From Novosphingobium fluoreni (GTDB lineage: Bacteria; Pseudomonadota; Alphaproteobacteria; Sphingomonadales; Sphingomonadaceae), in contig NZ_JACIDY010000002.1 of NCBI RefSeq assembly GCF_014196615.1, forward strand, positions 186,001 through 250,000: a DNA stretch of 64,000 nt, written 5' to 3'. Under the pieces are notes generated by a model, which had not been told where the DNA came from, did not search any database, and worked only from the letters and a program-made list of their open reading frames with translations. Positions 17,037-25,182 of the stretch are shown piece by piece. Position numbers and translations under genes: made by a program. The stretch's first letter is position 1. Every line of letters starts with the position of its first letter.

Positions 17037-18626
17037 ATGGCGGCCGCCGCTCTACCGGCGAAGGCGCCCTCGCGCATAGGAGCACGCGGAGGAGCGGGCG
17101 CGGAACCGGACGCCGATCTGGGCGCGTGGCTGGCCGTGGCGGCGGGAACGCTGGGCGCCTTGATGGCCACGCTGGACATCTCGATCGTCAATTCCGCGCT
17201 GCCCACGATCCAAGGCGAAATCGGCGCGACCGGCACCGAGGGCGCGTGGGTCGCCACCTCGTACCTGGTGGCGGAGATTATCATCATTCCGCTGTCTGCC
17301 TGGCTGGAGCGTCTGCTGGGCTTGCGCCGCTTCCTGCTGATCTCGGTGACGCTGTTCACCGGCTTCTCGATCATCTGCGGACTTTCCACCTCGCTGATCA
17401 TGATGATCATCGGACGCGTGGGGCAGGGCATCACTGGCGGGGCGATGATCCCGACGGCGCAGACTATCATCGCCCAGCGCCTGCCGCGCCATCAGCAATC
17501 CATCGGCACCGCCATGTTCGGCGTGGTCGCCATCATGGGCCCGCTGCTGGGACCGCTGGTAGGCGGCTGGCTGACTGAAAACCTCAGCTGGCACTATGCC
17601 TTCTTCCTCAACGTGCCGCTCTCGGCAGTGCTGATCGTGCTGCTGCTGACCGGATTGCCCTCTCAGCGCGCCAATCTCGATCTCATCCGGGAGGCGGACT
17701 GGTTCGGCATTGCCGGGCTGGCATTCGGCATGGGTGGCCTCACCGTCTTCCTGGAGGAAGGCCCGCGCGAGGAGTGGTTCGCCTCCTCCACGATCCAGGC
17801 GATGGCGGCTATGACGATCTTCGGCTTCGTGCTGCTGTTCTATGGGCAGGCGACCGCCAAGCGACCGGTGATCAAGCTGAGCCTGCTGCTGGACCGGCAG
17901 TTCAGCTCCGTCGCCATCATGGGCATGGCGCTGGGCGTGGTGCTGTACGGCACGTCCTATGCCATCCCTCAGTTCCTGGCGGCGATCGCGAACTACAACG
18001 CGCTGCAATCGGGCAAGGTGGTGCTGCTGTCTGGCATTCCTGCGATGCTGCTGATGCCGTTCGTGCCGATTCTGATCCGCAAGATCGACATCCGCTTGGC
18101 AGTGGGGTTCGGCATGCTGGTGATGGCGACGAGCGCTTATCTGGAAACGAACCTCACGGCCGATTCAGTGGGCGCTGATTTTGTTGATTCGCAGCTGATG
18201 CGCGGCGTCGGTTCGATCATGACGATGCTGTTCCTCAGCCAGGCGGTGGTCCAGTCCGTGCCCCCGGCGGATGCGGGAGACGCTTCGGGACTGTTCAATT
18301 CCATGCGCAACCTGGGCGGCAGCTTTGCCTTGGCGGGAATATCCATCCTGCAGCAGGACCGCGTCTGGCTGCATGCGCGTCGCCTTGAGGAGACGCTGAG
18401 CGCAAACTCCATGGCGGTTCAGGATTACGTGACGGGCGTCGGCCAGAGTGTCGGTAGCGCGGAAGGGGGCATGCGATTGATCGGCCAACAGATACAGCAA
18501 CAGGCCCTGGTTATGACGTACAATGACATATTTTTTGCGATGAGCCTGGTGACGTTGATGGTCGCTCCGCTGCTGATCTTTCTGCGACCGTTGCCGCGCA
18601 ACGCCAAAGCGGCGGCGATGCACTGA
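17037..18626 (+). CDS. emrB: EmrB-type MFS multidrug efflux transporter (DHA2 family)
   Basis: 529 residues with fourteen predicted helices, as in the DHA2 drug:proton antiporters. The first helix carries LGALMATLDISIVNSALPTI, with the acidic D of motif D1. The loop motif RVGQGITGGAMIPTAQTII and motif C (GPLLGPLVGGWLTENLSWHYAFF) are clear. It exports lipophilic or acidic toxic compounds together with EmrA. Its stop overlaps the next gene's start by one base (TGATG), so the three genes form one operon. No local TetR or MarR regulator is present. Confidence 0.9.
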   Translation: MAAAALPAKAPSRIGARGGAGAEPDADLGAWLAVAAGTLGALMATLDISIVNSALPTIQGEIGATGTEGAWVATSYLVAEIIIIPLSAWLERLLGLRRFLLISVTLFTGFSIICGLSTSLIMMIIGRVGQGITGGAMIPTAQTIIAQRLPRHQQSIGTAMFGVVAIMGPLLGPLVGGWLTENLSWHYAFFLNVPLSAVLIVLLLTGLPSQRANLDLIREADWFGIAGLAFGMGGLTVFLEEGPREEWFASSTIQAMAAMTIFGFVLLFYGQATAKRPVIKLSLLLDRQFSSVAIMGMALGVVLYGTSYAIPQFLAAIANYNALQSGKVVLLSGIPAMLLMPFVPILIRKIDIRLAVGFGMLVMATSAYLETNLTADSVGADFVDSQLMRGVGSIMTMLFLSQAVVQSVPPADAGDASGLFNSMRNLGGSFALAGISILQQDRVWLHARRLEETLSANSMAVQDYVTGVGQSVGSAEGGMRLIGQQIQQQALVMTYNDIFFAMSLVTLMVAPLLIFLRPLPRNAKAAAMH

Positions 18627-20122
18627 TGCGCCGCCTGGTCTCTCTCGCCGCCACCACCGCGCTGCTCTCCGCCTGCACGGTGGGGCCTAGCTACGATGGC
18701 CCGCCGCCCGTCGGCAGTGCGGCTACCCAGCGCGGCCACTTTGCCAGGGCGGGCGATGCGGCGCTGGTGGCGGCTCCTGGCGTCGCGCGCTGGTGGGAGG
18801 GGTTGGGTGATCCCACGCTGACCCGTCTGGTGGACGAGGCTTTGACGCAAAGCCCGCAAGTGGAGATCGCCCAAGGCCGGATCCGGGAGGCGCGCGCCAA
18901 GCTGGATCAAGGTCGCGCGAACCTGTTGCCCAACATCTCGGCCACCGCGATCTATGCGCACGCGCGGCTGCCCGGTACCGGCATCGGCAACTCGGACGGC
19001 GGCAGCGGTGAGGACAGCGGCGGTGATGATGCTTCTGCCGTCAATTTCTACAACATCGGAGCCACGGCTTCATGGGAGCCGGATATTTTCGGTGCGGGCC
19101 GGCGCCGCGTATCCGCCGCGCGGGCGACGGTGGAGCAACGCTATGCGGACCTTGCCGATGCGCAAGTGGCGCTGAGCGCGCAAGTGGCACAAACCTATGT
19201 CAATTTGCGCGATGCGCAGGAGCGGACTCGGCTGAACGCCTTGTCCAGCGAGAAGCAGCGCCGATCGCTGGACCTGACCCGGCAGCGCTACGCCGCTGGC
19301 ACCGCGTCTCGGCTGATGGTGGAGCGGTTGCAGACCCAGAAGGAATCGACCGACGCGCAGAACATCCCGCTGTCTGCACAAGTGGCGATGTACAAGGATG
19401 CGCTGGCGGTGCTTACCGGGCGTGTTCCGGGTGAGCTGGACGCAGTTTTGGGCGATAGTGGGCCGGTGCCCGCGCCGCCCGCGCAAGTGCCGGTCGGTGA
19501 TCCGGCAGCGCTGATCGCGCAGCGGCCCGATATTCGCTCCGCCGAACGGGCACTGGCCGCCAGCACCGAAAACATCGGCGTGCAGAAGGCCCGCATGTTT
19601 CCCGGCATCAGCTTCACCGGCATCCTGGGGCTGGGCGGCACCCGGCCCGGTGATGTCTTCGATCCTGACAAGCTGGCGGCCTTGCTGATCCCGCAGCTGA
19701 TGTGGCCGATCCTGGACTTCGGCCGGATCAAGGGCGCGGTGCGCGAAGCGGAGGGGCAGCGGGATACCGCGCAAGGGCAGTATCGCCAGACGGTGCTGGC
19801 CGCCTTGCAGGATGCAGAGGACAGTCTGGCCCGGTTCGGTGCCACGCGACAGCAGCTGGCAGGCCTGATCCGTTCGCAACGCAGCGCCGGCATCGCGGCG
19901 ACGCTGAACCGTCAGCGGTTTGAGGCCGGAACCAGTACGTTGATCGACCAGCTCGATATCGAGCGCCAAGAATTGTCCACCACCAGCGCGGTATCCCAGG
20001 CGCGGGCGCAGCTGACGATCGACTACATTGCGGTGCAAAAGGCGCTGGGGCTGGGCTGGAAGATGCCGGACGCGGGGCAGAAAAGCCAGGATACGGTGGA
20101 AAGAGGCCAGGGCGGCCAGTAG
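18626..20122 (+). CDS. Outer membrane efflux lipoprotein (NodT/OprM family)
   Basis: 498 residues. The lipobox is LLSAC with Cys17. Two outer membrane efflux protein (TolC-like) repeats follow, with ARWWEGLGDPTLTRLVDEAL at the start, SWEPDIFGAGRRRVSAARAT in the first repeat, and AQRPDIRSAERALAASTENIG between the repeats. This forms the trimeric channel that lets EmrAB discharge outside the cell. It is the last gene of the three-gene efflux operon. Confidence 0.9.
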   Translation: MRRLVSLAATTALLSACTVGPSYDGPPPVGSAATQRGHFARAGDAALVAAPGVARWWEGLGDPTLTRLVDEALTQSPQVEIAQGRIREARAKLDQGRANLLPNISATAIYAHARLPGTGIGNSDGGSGEDSGGDDASAVNFYNIGATASWEPDIFGAGRRRVSAARATVEQRYADLADAQVALSAQVAQTYVNLRDAQERTRLNALSSEKQRRSLDLTRQRYAAGTASRLMVERLQTQKESTDAQNIPLSAQVAMYKDALAVLTGRVPGELDAVLGDSGPVPAPPAQVPVGDPAALIAQRPDIRSAERALAASTENIGVQKARMFPGISFTGILGLGGTRPGDVFDPDKLAALLIPQLMWPILDFGRIKGAVREAEGQRDTAQGQYRQTVLAALQDAEDSLARFGATRQQLAGLIRSQRSAGIAATLNRQRFEAGTSTLIDQLDIERQELSTTSAVSQARAQLTIDYIAVQKALGLGWKMPDAGQKSQDTVERGQGGQ

Positions 20123-20191
20123 GCGCGCCAAGCTGATCCAACCTCCTGCGCGTGCGGTGCGTTGTGCATACGCAACATCAAGGAGTGAGCC

Positions 20192-20374
20192 ATGCTCATC
20201 AAACTCGCAGCATTGGGCGCGCTCGGCTACGCCGGGTATCGTTATTTCCAAAAGAACGAGGCTGGCGGTTATCGCGAGCCGCGTCGTATCCAAGTCGCCG
20301 GTGGGCCGCTGAGCGATCAGGCTACCGTTCAGCCCAGCGCGACCGTGCCTCCCGCCGGTTTCCAGCCTAATTGA
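20192..20374 (+). CDS. Small hypothetical protein with an N-terminal hydrophobic helix
   Basis: 60 residues: MLIKLAALGALGYAGYRYFQ, a short membrane-associating helix, then a polar tail GGPLSDQATVQPS ending in GFQPN. The start is set by a strong AAGGAG before ATG. It is 69 bases after the efflux channel gene and may have its own promoter. Similar tiny proteins are common in sphingomonads, but I know of no function. Confidence 0.6.
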   Translation: MLIKLAALGALGYAGYRYFQKNEAGGYREPRRIQVAGGPLSDQATVQPSATVPPAGFQPN

Positions 20375-20388
20375 TCGCACGCGTTTTT

Positions 20389-20414
20389 CCGGAGCGGCGC
20401 GTGAGCCGCTCCGG
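20389..20414 (+). terminator. Hairpin between two small genes
   Basis: A perfect 10-bp stem, CCGGAGCGGC with GCCGCTCCGG, and a six-base loop, preceded by GTTTTT and followed by ACGCCTTG. The T-run is upstream of the plus-strand stem, so an AAAAAC run follows it when read the other way; a good intrinsic terminator is not formed on either strand, but some attenuation is plausible. Confidence 0.45.
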
Positions 20415-20440
20415 ACGCCTTGATGGAGAGGATGCCCGTA

Positions 20441-20671
20441 GTGCCGGATCTTGATCAGAAAGCGCAGGAAAGTCCCGCGAAGGATCTGCCGCGGCAGGTG
20501 AATGACGATATCGCCGGAGTGCAAGGCGCTGCGCCGAACGAAGATTCCACGGCACCAGCCCAAGGCGCGCAGCCCGGCCAAGGCCAAGCCAAGCAACCCG
20601 CGCCGGACGCGGGGGAAGTCGAATGGGCAGGGCAAGTGGTGAAAAAGCCGCCTCATCCGGACGGTGCCTGA
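20441..20671 (+). CDS. Small hydrophilic hypothetical protein
   Basis: 76 residues from a GTG start, chosen because GGAGAGG lies nine bases upstream; ATG codons at 20423 and 20432 have no properly spaced site. The protein is rich in Gln, Pro, Ala, Asp and Glu (QGAQPGQGQAKQPAPDAGE) and ends VVKKPPHPDGA. It is probably disordered, with no signal peptide or membrane helix. It ends five bases from the stop of the convergent TadE gene. Function unknown. Confidence 0.5.
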   Translation: MPDLDQKAQESPAKDLPRQVNDDIAGVQGAAPNEDSTAPAQGAQPGQGQAKQPAPDAGEVEWAGQVVKKPPHPDGA

Positions 20672-20676
20672 GCACC

Positions 20677-21372
20677 TTAGCTGACGGTGGCGGTGTACTT
20701 GGTGCAGACCATAGATGGTGAAGCTGGTGTGGTCTGGAATAGCTGGCTCAGATCCCGGCTGGCCCGCACCGTGTAAGTGGCGATCGAACTGATCGTTGGC
20801 GTACCTACGAAGGTGGCACTGATCAACGGCTTGTAGTCGTACTTCACTTCCACAAAGATCACGGCCTCTTTCTCAAAGGCGTAGACCTCACTTCCGGTCG
20901 GACCCATACCGACCGTGCGGATGTCCCCTTGAACGCCATAACTTGAGTTTACGCGCTTGGTGCCAAGGCAGCGCTGCCAGTGGATATACTGCTGTCCGCT
21001 GGAGTTCACTTCCAGGCTGCTGATGATCACGCGGCCATTGTTGAACAAGTCCAGCTGCGTGCCGGACTGGATGCCGGCGCCGATCAGCATGTCGTTGACG
21101 TCGCTCTCATAGACCTTGCGATTTTGCAGCTGGGAATAGTCACCCAGCCTTGAGCCATTGTCGGCGATGCGCGTCGCCAACTGGCCGATGCGCTCGCGCG
21201 TGTAGCTATAGTTCGCCAGTTCCACGCCCCATAGTCCCACGCCCAGGAAGAACGGCATGATCAAGGCGAACTCGGTCAGCGCCATGCCCGAGCGGTCGCG
21301 TTGCAAGCGTCGGCCTAAGCCCGCGCGGGCGAGACGAATGCGGGCAAGCAGGGCGCGGGAAGGACGGATCAT
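20677..21372 (-). CDS. TadE/TadG-like pseudopilin-type protein
   Basis: 231 residues. After a basic N-terminus, RDRSGMALTEFALIMPFFLGVGLWGVELANY is the TadE-like hydrophobic helix with the conserved glutamate at the +5 side, the site used by prepilin-peptidase-type processing in this family. A secreted domain with ENGSRLG-type segments and two cysteines (RCLGTK, VCTKY) follows. TadE-family minor pseudopilins support Flp pilus or tight-adherence systems. Its ATG overlaps the stop of the upstream TadE gene (ATGA), so the three tad genes form one operon. Confidence 0.72.
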   Translation of the reverse strand: MIRPSRALLARIRLARAGLGRRLQRDRSGMALTEFALIMPFFLGVGLWGVELANYSYTRERIGQLATRIADNGSRLGDYSQLQNRKVYESDVNDMLIGAGIQSGTQLDLFNNGRVIISSLEVNSSGQQYIHWQRCLGTKRVNSSYGVQGDIRTVGMGPTGSEVYAFEKEAVIFVEVKYDYKPLISATFVGTPTISSIATYTVRASRDLSQLFQTTPASPSMVCTKYTATVS

Positions 21373-21959
21373 TTGCAATTCCGGATCGCGGGAGACTTCT
21401 TCACGTTGTCCCACGGCTGGTTCGCCAGCACCGTCTTCGTGGTCATCTGGTAATTGCCCGACTCGCCGAACAACCCCGCCACGGACAGGACGCGCGGATA
21501 GCTGACGTTGACCTGATAGACCACGACATCGCGCGCCCCGCCGGTGCCGTTGCTGCCTTGATCGCTATCCCAGGTGCCGTTGTTATTGGCGTCTTCGTAA
21601 GGCTCGCCGTTGTCGCAGCGGTTGTTGCCGTTGGTGTCCGTATAGTCTTCCGGTTTGCCGACGTCGGAGAACGTGGGATAGGCGGTGCGTTGGAACGTCA
21701 CCGTTGCATTGGGAACGACATCCTTGACCGCAGAGGTAACGGCGGCGTCGATCGTAGACGCGTTGGAGGATGCACCTTCCAGCGTGGAGGAACGGGCGGC
21801 GGCTTGCACCGTGCCTTCCAGCACCGCCGCCGTGTACATGTTGTAGCCCAGTTCCAGCAGGCCTAGGACGGCAATCGCCAGGATCGGCGCGACCAGTGCG
21901 AACTCCACCACCGTGGCACCGCGACTGTCCGGTAAAAGGCGGGTGAGGCGCCGGATCAT
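21369..21959 (-). CDS. TadE-like protein with calcium-loop-like repeats
   Basis: 196 residues. The N-terminus RGATVVEFALVAPILAIAVLGLLELG is a typical TadE helix with a V-V-E-F-A-L core. Around residues 107-137 it carries two acidic Asp/Asn-rich loops, DTNGNNRCDNGEPYED and DANNNGTWDSDQGSNG, resembling calcium-binding dockerin or EF-hand loops. TadE proteins are minor pseudopilins of Flp-type systems. Its stop overlaps the downstream gene, and its ATG overlaps the stop of the upstream TadG gene by four bases. Confidence 0.75.
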   Translation of the reverse strand: MIRRLTRLLPDSRGATVVEFALVAPILAIAVLGLLELGYNMYTAAVLEGTVQAAARSSTLEGASSNASTIDAAVTSAVKDVVPNATVTFQRTAYPTFSDVGKPEDYTDTNGNNRCDNGEPYEDANNNGTWDSDQGSNGTGGARDVVVYQVNVSYPRVLSVAGLFGESGNYQMTTKTVLANQPWDNVKKSPAIRNCK

Positions 21960-23608
21960 TTAATGATCCGCAAGTCGCCGATGGATGCCGCGATCGCCGC
22001 GAACGCATCAGCCAACTGCTTGGAATTGGACGCTTGGAACCAGTGGCCCGGGCCCGCGCAGTTCTTCATCAGGTCCGTCACTGCCGTGCCGAAGCCGATC
22101 GTCCAGACGGTGACATTCTTGTTCTTCACCTGGTTGCACGCCACGGTGAAGCGGTTCTCTACCGTCTGGGTCAGGGTGTATTTTGAGCTGTAATTCCAGC
22201 GCTTTTGCGAAAGGGGCTCCACCCCGTAGCTGTCGTAGGAATATTCCAGAGGCGAAGTCTCGCCGTCGGTCAGGAAGATCAGGTGGCGCGTGGTGGGCCG
22301 TCCGTTGATCTCGGCATTTTCCGCCGCGAACAGGCCGGTCGGCGAAATCAGGCGGCCGCCCCAGATCATGCCGATGTCATGATAGGTGCTGCCGGCGGCG
22401 ACCAGGCTGTTGACGTAGGTGTTCACGTCCGTCGCAGTCATCTCGGCCAACTTGCGGGCCTTCGCGGGACAGGCGGCGAAGCCGAGCGCGGACGCGTTGG
22501 TATAGTCGTCACTGTAATCGACCGACCCCGGCGACCAGCTTCCATAAAGATAATTGCCCCAGTTCGTGATGCCCCGAAGATACGCCAGTTCAGGGAATAA
22601 AGGACGCCACTGCGTATCCGGATTATTGGAAACAGGCACAGCGTCGATATCAAGATCGTGTGCGCGAGTCAGATCCACATTGTTGTAATCGTCGATCACA
22701 TAAGTTGCGCGTTCTTCGATGCACCCGTTGTACGTCAGTGTCGTGTTGAGTGGCGAAGATGGCGTGCCTGCGATCCTCTCGGTAATGGTGCCGCCGGGAT
22801 AGAGTGTATCAGGGTTGCTCGACTTCAGACCGCTGACGGGGATCGATCGGCTGGCATAGCGCCACCTGGCGTTGAATCCTGAGCCGACGGCACTACGCGT
22901 CTCGTAGTTATTCTGATCCACCATCCAGCCTGACTTCAACAGGAAGCCCACGTTGACGTTGGTGGAATAGGGCACGAAGCCATAGCGGATGCGGGTGCCT
23001 TGGCCCTTGGTGGCTTCCACCGAGGTATAGAAGTCCTTCACCACTTGGCGCAGCACGGAAATCTTGCTGCTTGTGTCTCCCGGGTTGGTATCGTTCATCG
23101 ATCCGGTGGTATCCAGCACCATCATGATGTCCGAGTTCGAATAGTTGAACTGGGCCGAGCAGTTGACGGTGATCGGAAGATTATCGATCGTGAACAACTT
23201 CATCACCGAAGTCGGCACCGTGGCCGTGGCCGTGCCGTTGATGGTGTAGTTGGACAGCAGCGTCATCGTGAAGGTGCGATTGGTGGTACCATACGCGCCG
23301 TCCTGGAAATTGAGGTTGAAGAAACGGTTGCCCGCCGCGGCCGCATCCGTCGGGATGACGTTGTTGGTGATGACCGTGCTGCCGATCTTTTTGCGGGTGG
23401 CCAGAACGCCGGCGTCGCACGCTTCCTGCAGCCGTGTACGGGCAAGGTATCCCCGGCTCATGTCGATCCCGCTGCCGACCATTGCAAGCATGGGCACCAT
23501 CGCGGCGGCTGCGATCATGAAGGTGTTGCCGCGCGTGTCGTTCCAAAGACGACGCCAGTCAGCGATCCACCGATTGGCGGCAGCGATCAGGGTTGCCACG
23601 TTGGGCAT
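21956..23608 (-). CDS. tadG: TadG-like pilus protein with von Willebrand factor A domain
   Basis: 550 residues from the ATG at 23608. The Flp/Tad helix is RGNTFMIAAAAMVPMLAMVGSGIDMSRGYLARTRLQEACD, followed by a beta-rich region. The vWA metal-ion site DTTGSMND is near residue 160, and a second vWA segment HLIFLTDGETSP lies near the C-terminus. TadG proteins are surface or periplasmic parts of tight-adherence machinery; the vWA domain suggests metal-dependent protein binding. It is the first gene of a three-gene operon. A TTG at 23674 could extend it but has no ribosome-binding site. Confidence 0.8.
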   Translation of the reverse strand: MPNVATLIAAANRWIADWRRLWNDTRGNTFMIAAAAMVPMLAMVGSGIDMSRGYLARTRLQEACDAGVLATRKKIGSTVITNNVIPTDAAAAGNRFFNLNFQDGAYGTTNRTFTMTLLSNYTINGTATATVPTSVMKLFTIDNLPITVNCSAQFNYSNSDIMMVLDTTGSMNDTNPGDTSSKISVLRQVVKDFYTSVEATKGQGTRIRYGFVPYSTNVNVGFLLKSGWMVDQNNYETRSAVGSGFNARWRYASRSIPVSGLKSSNPDTLYPGGTITERIAGTPSSPLNTTLTYNGCIEERATYVIDDYNNVDLTRAHDLDIDAVPVSNNPDTQWRPLFPELAYLRGITNWGNYLYGSWSPGSVDYSDDYTNASALGFAACPAKARKLAEMTATDVNTYVNSLVAAGSTYHDIGMIWGGRLISPTGLFAAENAEINGRPTTRHLIFLTDGETSPLEYSYDSYGVEPLSQKRWNYSSKYTLTQTVENRFTVACNQVKNKNVTVWTIGFGTAVTDLMKNCAGPGHWFQASNSKQLADAFAAIAASIGDLRIIK

Positions 23609-23679
23609 GGTGACAGGCGACTCCGCATAATCCCAAGCGCCGTTATCCTCCCGGCGCGGTATGTGTCCTTTCAACGATC

Positions 23680-23742
23680 GTGGTTAAAACCACTGTAAAA
23701 TGCGCATGCGTAAGAGGGTACGGGGTAGAGGTTAACATTAAC
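23680..23742. promoter_or_regulatory. Paired dyads upstream of the tadG operon
   Basis: Two perfect inverted repeats lie in the divergent spacer: GTGGTTAAAACCAC (23680-23693) and GTTAACATTAAC (23731-23742). The second holds two TTAAC half sites, the core of the CtrA-binding motif in alphaproteobacteria, although their spacing is not the classic TTAA-N7-TTAA. A role in control of the pilus genes or of the divergent small gene is possible. Confidence 0.35.
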
Positions 23743-23811
23743 GCGTGATCGTGCTGAATGCGGTTGGAACTTACACGCCGGCAAATCGCTTTCACGCCAA
23801 AGGAGATTGTC

Positions 23812-24027
23812 ATGCTCGGAAAGATCATCGGCGGCGTATTGGGTGCAAAGGCTGGCCGCAACACGCGCGGCGGTAGCGAATCGGGCGGGGCCTTGCTGGG
23901 CGTTGCCAGCGTGGCCCTGGCCCGCAGGTTCGGCATTCCCGGTATGATCGCGGCGGCGGCAGGTAGCTATGCCCTGAAGAAGTACAAGGAAAAGCGCAGT
24001 TTCAATCAGCGCGGTCCGCTTCGCTGA
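23812..24027 (+). CDS. Small hypothetical protein with glycine/alanine-rich helix
   Basis: 71 residues. AAAGGAGA precedes the ATG at 23812 and fixes the start. The sequence begins MLGKIIGGVLGAKAGRNT, has a hydrophobic middle (GALLGVASVALARRFGIPG, MIAAAAGSYALKKY) and a basic tail. It may be a small membrane-associated protein. No family function is known to me. A hairpin follows at 24054. Confidence 0.6.
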   Translation: MLGKIIGGVLGAKAGRNTRGGSESGGALLGVASVALARRFGIPGMIAAAAGSYALKKYKEKRSFNQRGPLR

Positions 24028-24053
24028 ATTAGCTTAGGCTGAATTGGAAAAGG

Positions 24054-24077
24054 CGGTGCCGGTGCACGTCGGCACCG
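24054..24077 (+). terminator. Hairpin before the short-chain dehydrogenase gene
   Basis: An 8-bp perfect stem, CGGTGCCG with CGGCACCG, and an eight-base loop, preceded by an AAAA run and followed by TTCGCC. It is a weak terminator for the small gene ending at 24027; the next gene starts 11 bases later. Confidence 0.4.
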
Positions 24078-24087
24078 TTCGCCTGTT

Positions 24088-24780
24088 ATGACCACCCATA
24101 TCCTTCTGACCGGGGCAAGCCGGGGCATTGGAGCCGCGATCGCCGCCACGCTTCACGGGCGTGATGCGCTGGTGTTCGAGGCGAGCAGCGCGGACGTTGA
24201 TCTGTCGCGGCCCGGCGCTGCCGATCGGTTGTGGGCGACGGCGATGGATCGCCTCCAGGGCCGGATCGATGTCCTGATCAACAACGCCGGGGTTTTCGAA
24301 GCCGCGCCGATCGACAGTTCGGACGAGGAATGGCTGGCCGGTTGGCAGCGGACAATGACGATCAATCTTGAGGCATCGTCGGTGCTATCGCGGCGCGCGA
24401 TCCTGCATTGGCGGGAACACGGGCACGGCGGGCGGATCGTGAATATCGCCAGTCGCGCAGCCTATCGCGGCGACAGTCCGGCGCACTGGCACTACGCCGC
24501 TTCGAAGGCTGGGATGGTCGCCGTCACCAAGACGATCGCGCGGGGCTACGCAGCAGAGGGTATCCTGGCCTTCGCGGTCTGTCCCGGGTTCACCATGACC
24601 GGCATGGCCGACGATTATCTGGAAAGCCGGGGCGGCGACAAGCTGCTGGCAGACATTCCGCTGGGCCGCGTGGCGACGGCGGAAGAGATCGGCACGATCG
24701 CCGCCTTCCTGGCCCTGGATGCCCCGCCATCGATGACCGGCGCGGTGATGGACGCCAACGGCGCAAGCTACGTCCGGTAA
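24088..24780 (+). CDS. Short-chain dehydrogenase/reductase
   Basis: 230 residues, classical SDR. The nucleotide-binding motif is TGASRGIG near the N-terminus, DVLINNAGV follows, the catalytic serine is in NIASRAAY, and the Y-x-x-x-K pair is in HYAASKAGMVAV. The C-terminal segment VCPGFTMTGM and SMTGAVMDANG is typical of FabG-like members. Without an acidic residue clearly after beta-2, cofactor preference is unclear. Substrate unknown. It converges on the sulfite dehydrogenase cytochrome gene with an 18-base gap. Confidence 0.85.
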   Translation: MTTHILLTGASRGIGAAIAATLHGRDALVFEASSADVDLSRPGAADRLWATAMDRLQGRIDVLINNAGVFEAAPIDSSDEEWLAGWQRTMTINLEASSVLSRRAILHWREHGHGGRIVNIASRAAYRGDSPAHWHYAASKAGMVAVTKTIARGYAAEGILAFAVCPGFTMTGMADDYLESRGGDKLLADIPLGRVATAEEIGTIAAFLALDAPPSMTGAVMDANGASYVR

Positions 24781-24798
24781 ACGGCCCCGCCGAAAGCC

Positions 24799-25182
24799 TC
24801 AGTCCTTCTTGGAAGGCTGGGTCGCCATCAATGCCTCTACGATCGCGCCGGTTTCCTCCTTGGCGAACGGTGCGCCATAGGCTTCGCGCATTTTCGTGAC
24901 TTCCGCCGTCCACGTCTTGCGATCAAGCGGCGGCTGGTAGCGGATCATGCTGGTCGAGTGGCAGGCGAGACAGGTGCGGTTGAGGAGAGCGGCGTGTTCC
25001 CCCTCGCCAAAGGTTTCGGCGTCCTCAGGCAAGGTGATGCTGGCCTTCTGGATCGAGGCCAGCGGGGCGAAGCTATCCGGTTGGGGCGCGCTGGCCATGT
25101 CTTCGGCGGTCGTATCGCGCTCTCCCTGGCAGCCGCTTGCCAGCAGCAGCATCAGCGCAATCGAAAGAGTGGCGGCGCGCAT
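24799..25182 (-). CDS. sorB: Cytochrome c subunit of sulfite dehydrogenase (lipoprotein)
   Basis: 127 residues. The lipobox is LASGC (Cys18), so it should be anchored on the periplasmic side. One class I heme site, CLACH at residues 71-75, is followed by a segment with methionines (STSMIRY, VTKMREAY) that could supply the distal ligand. It starts on the last base of the sorA stop (TGATG overlap), so the two are translationally coupled. By comparison with known SorAB pairs it should carry electrons from the molybdenum subunit to the respiratory chain. The symbol rests on context. Confidence 0.78.
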   Translation of the reverse strand: MRAATLSIALMLLLASGCQGERDTTAEDMASAPQPDSFAPLASIQKASITLPEDAETFGEGEHAALLNRTCLACHSTSMIRYQPPLDRKTWTAEVTKMREAYGAPFAKEETGAIVEALMATQPSKKD

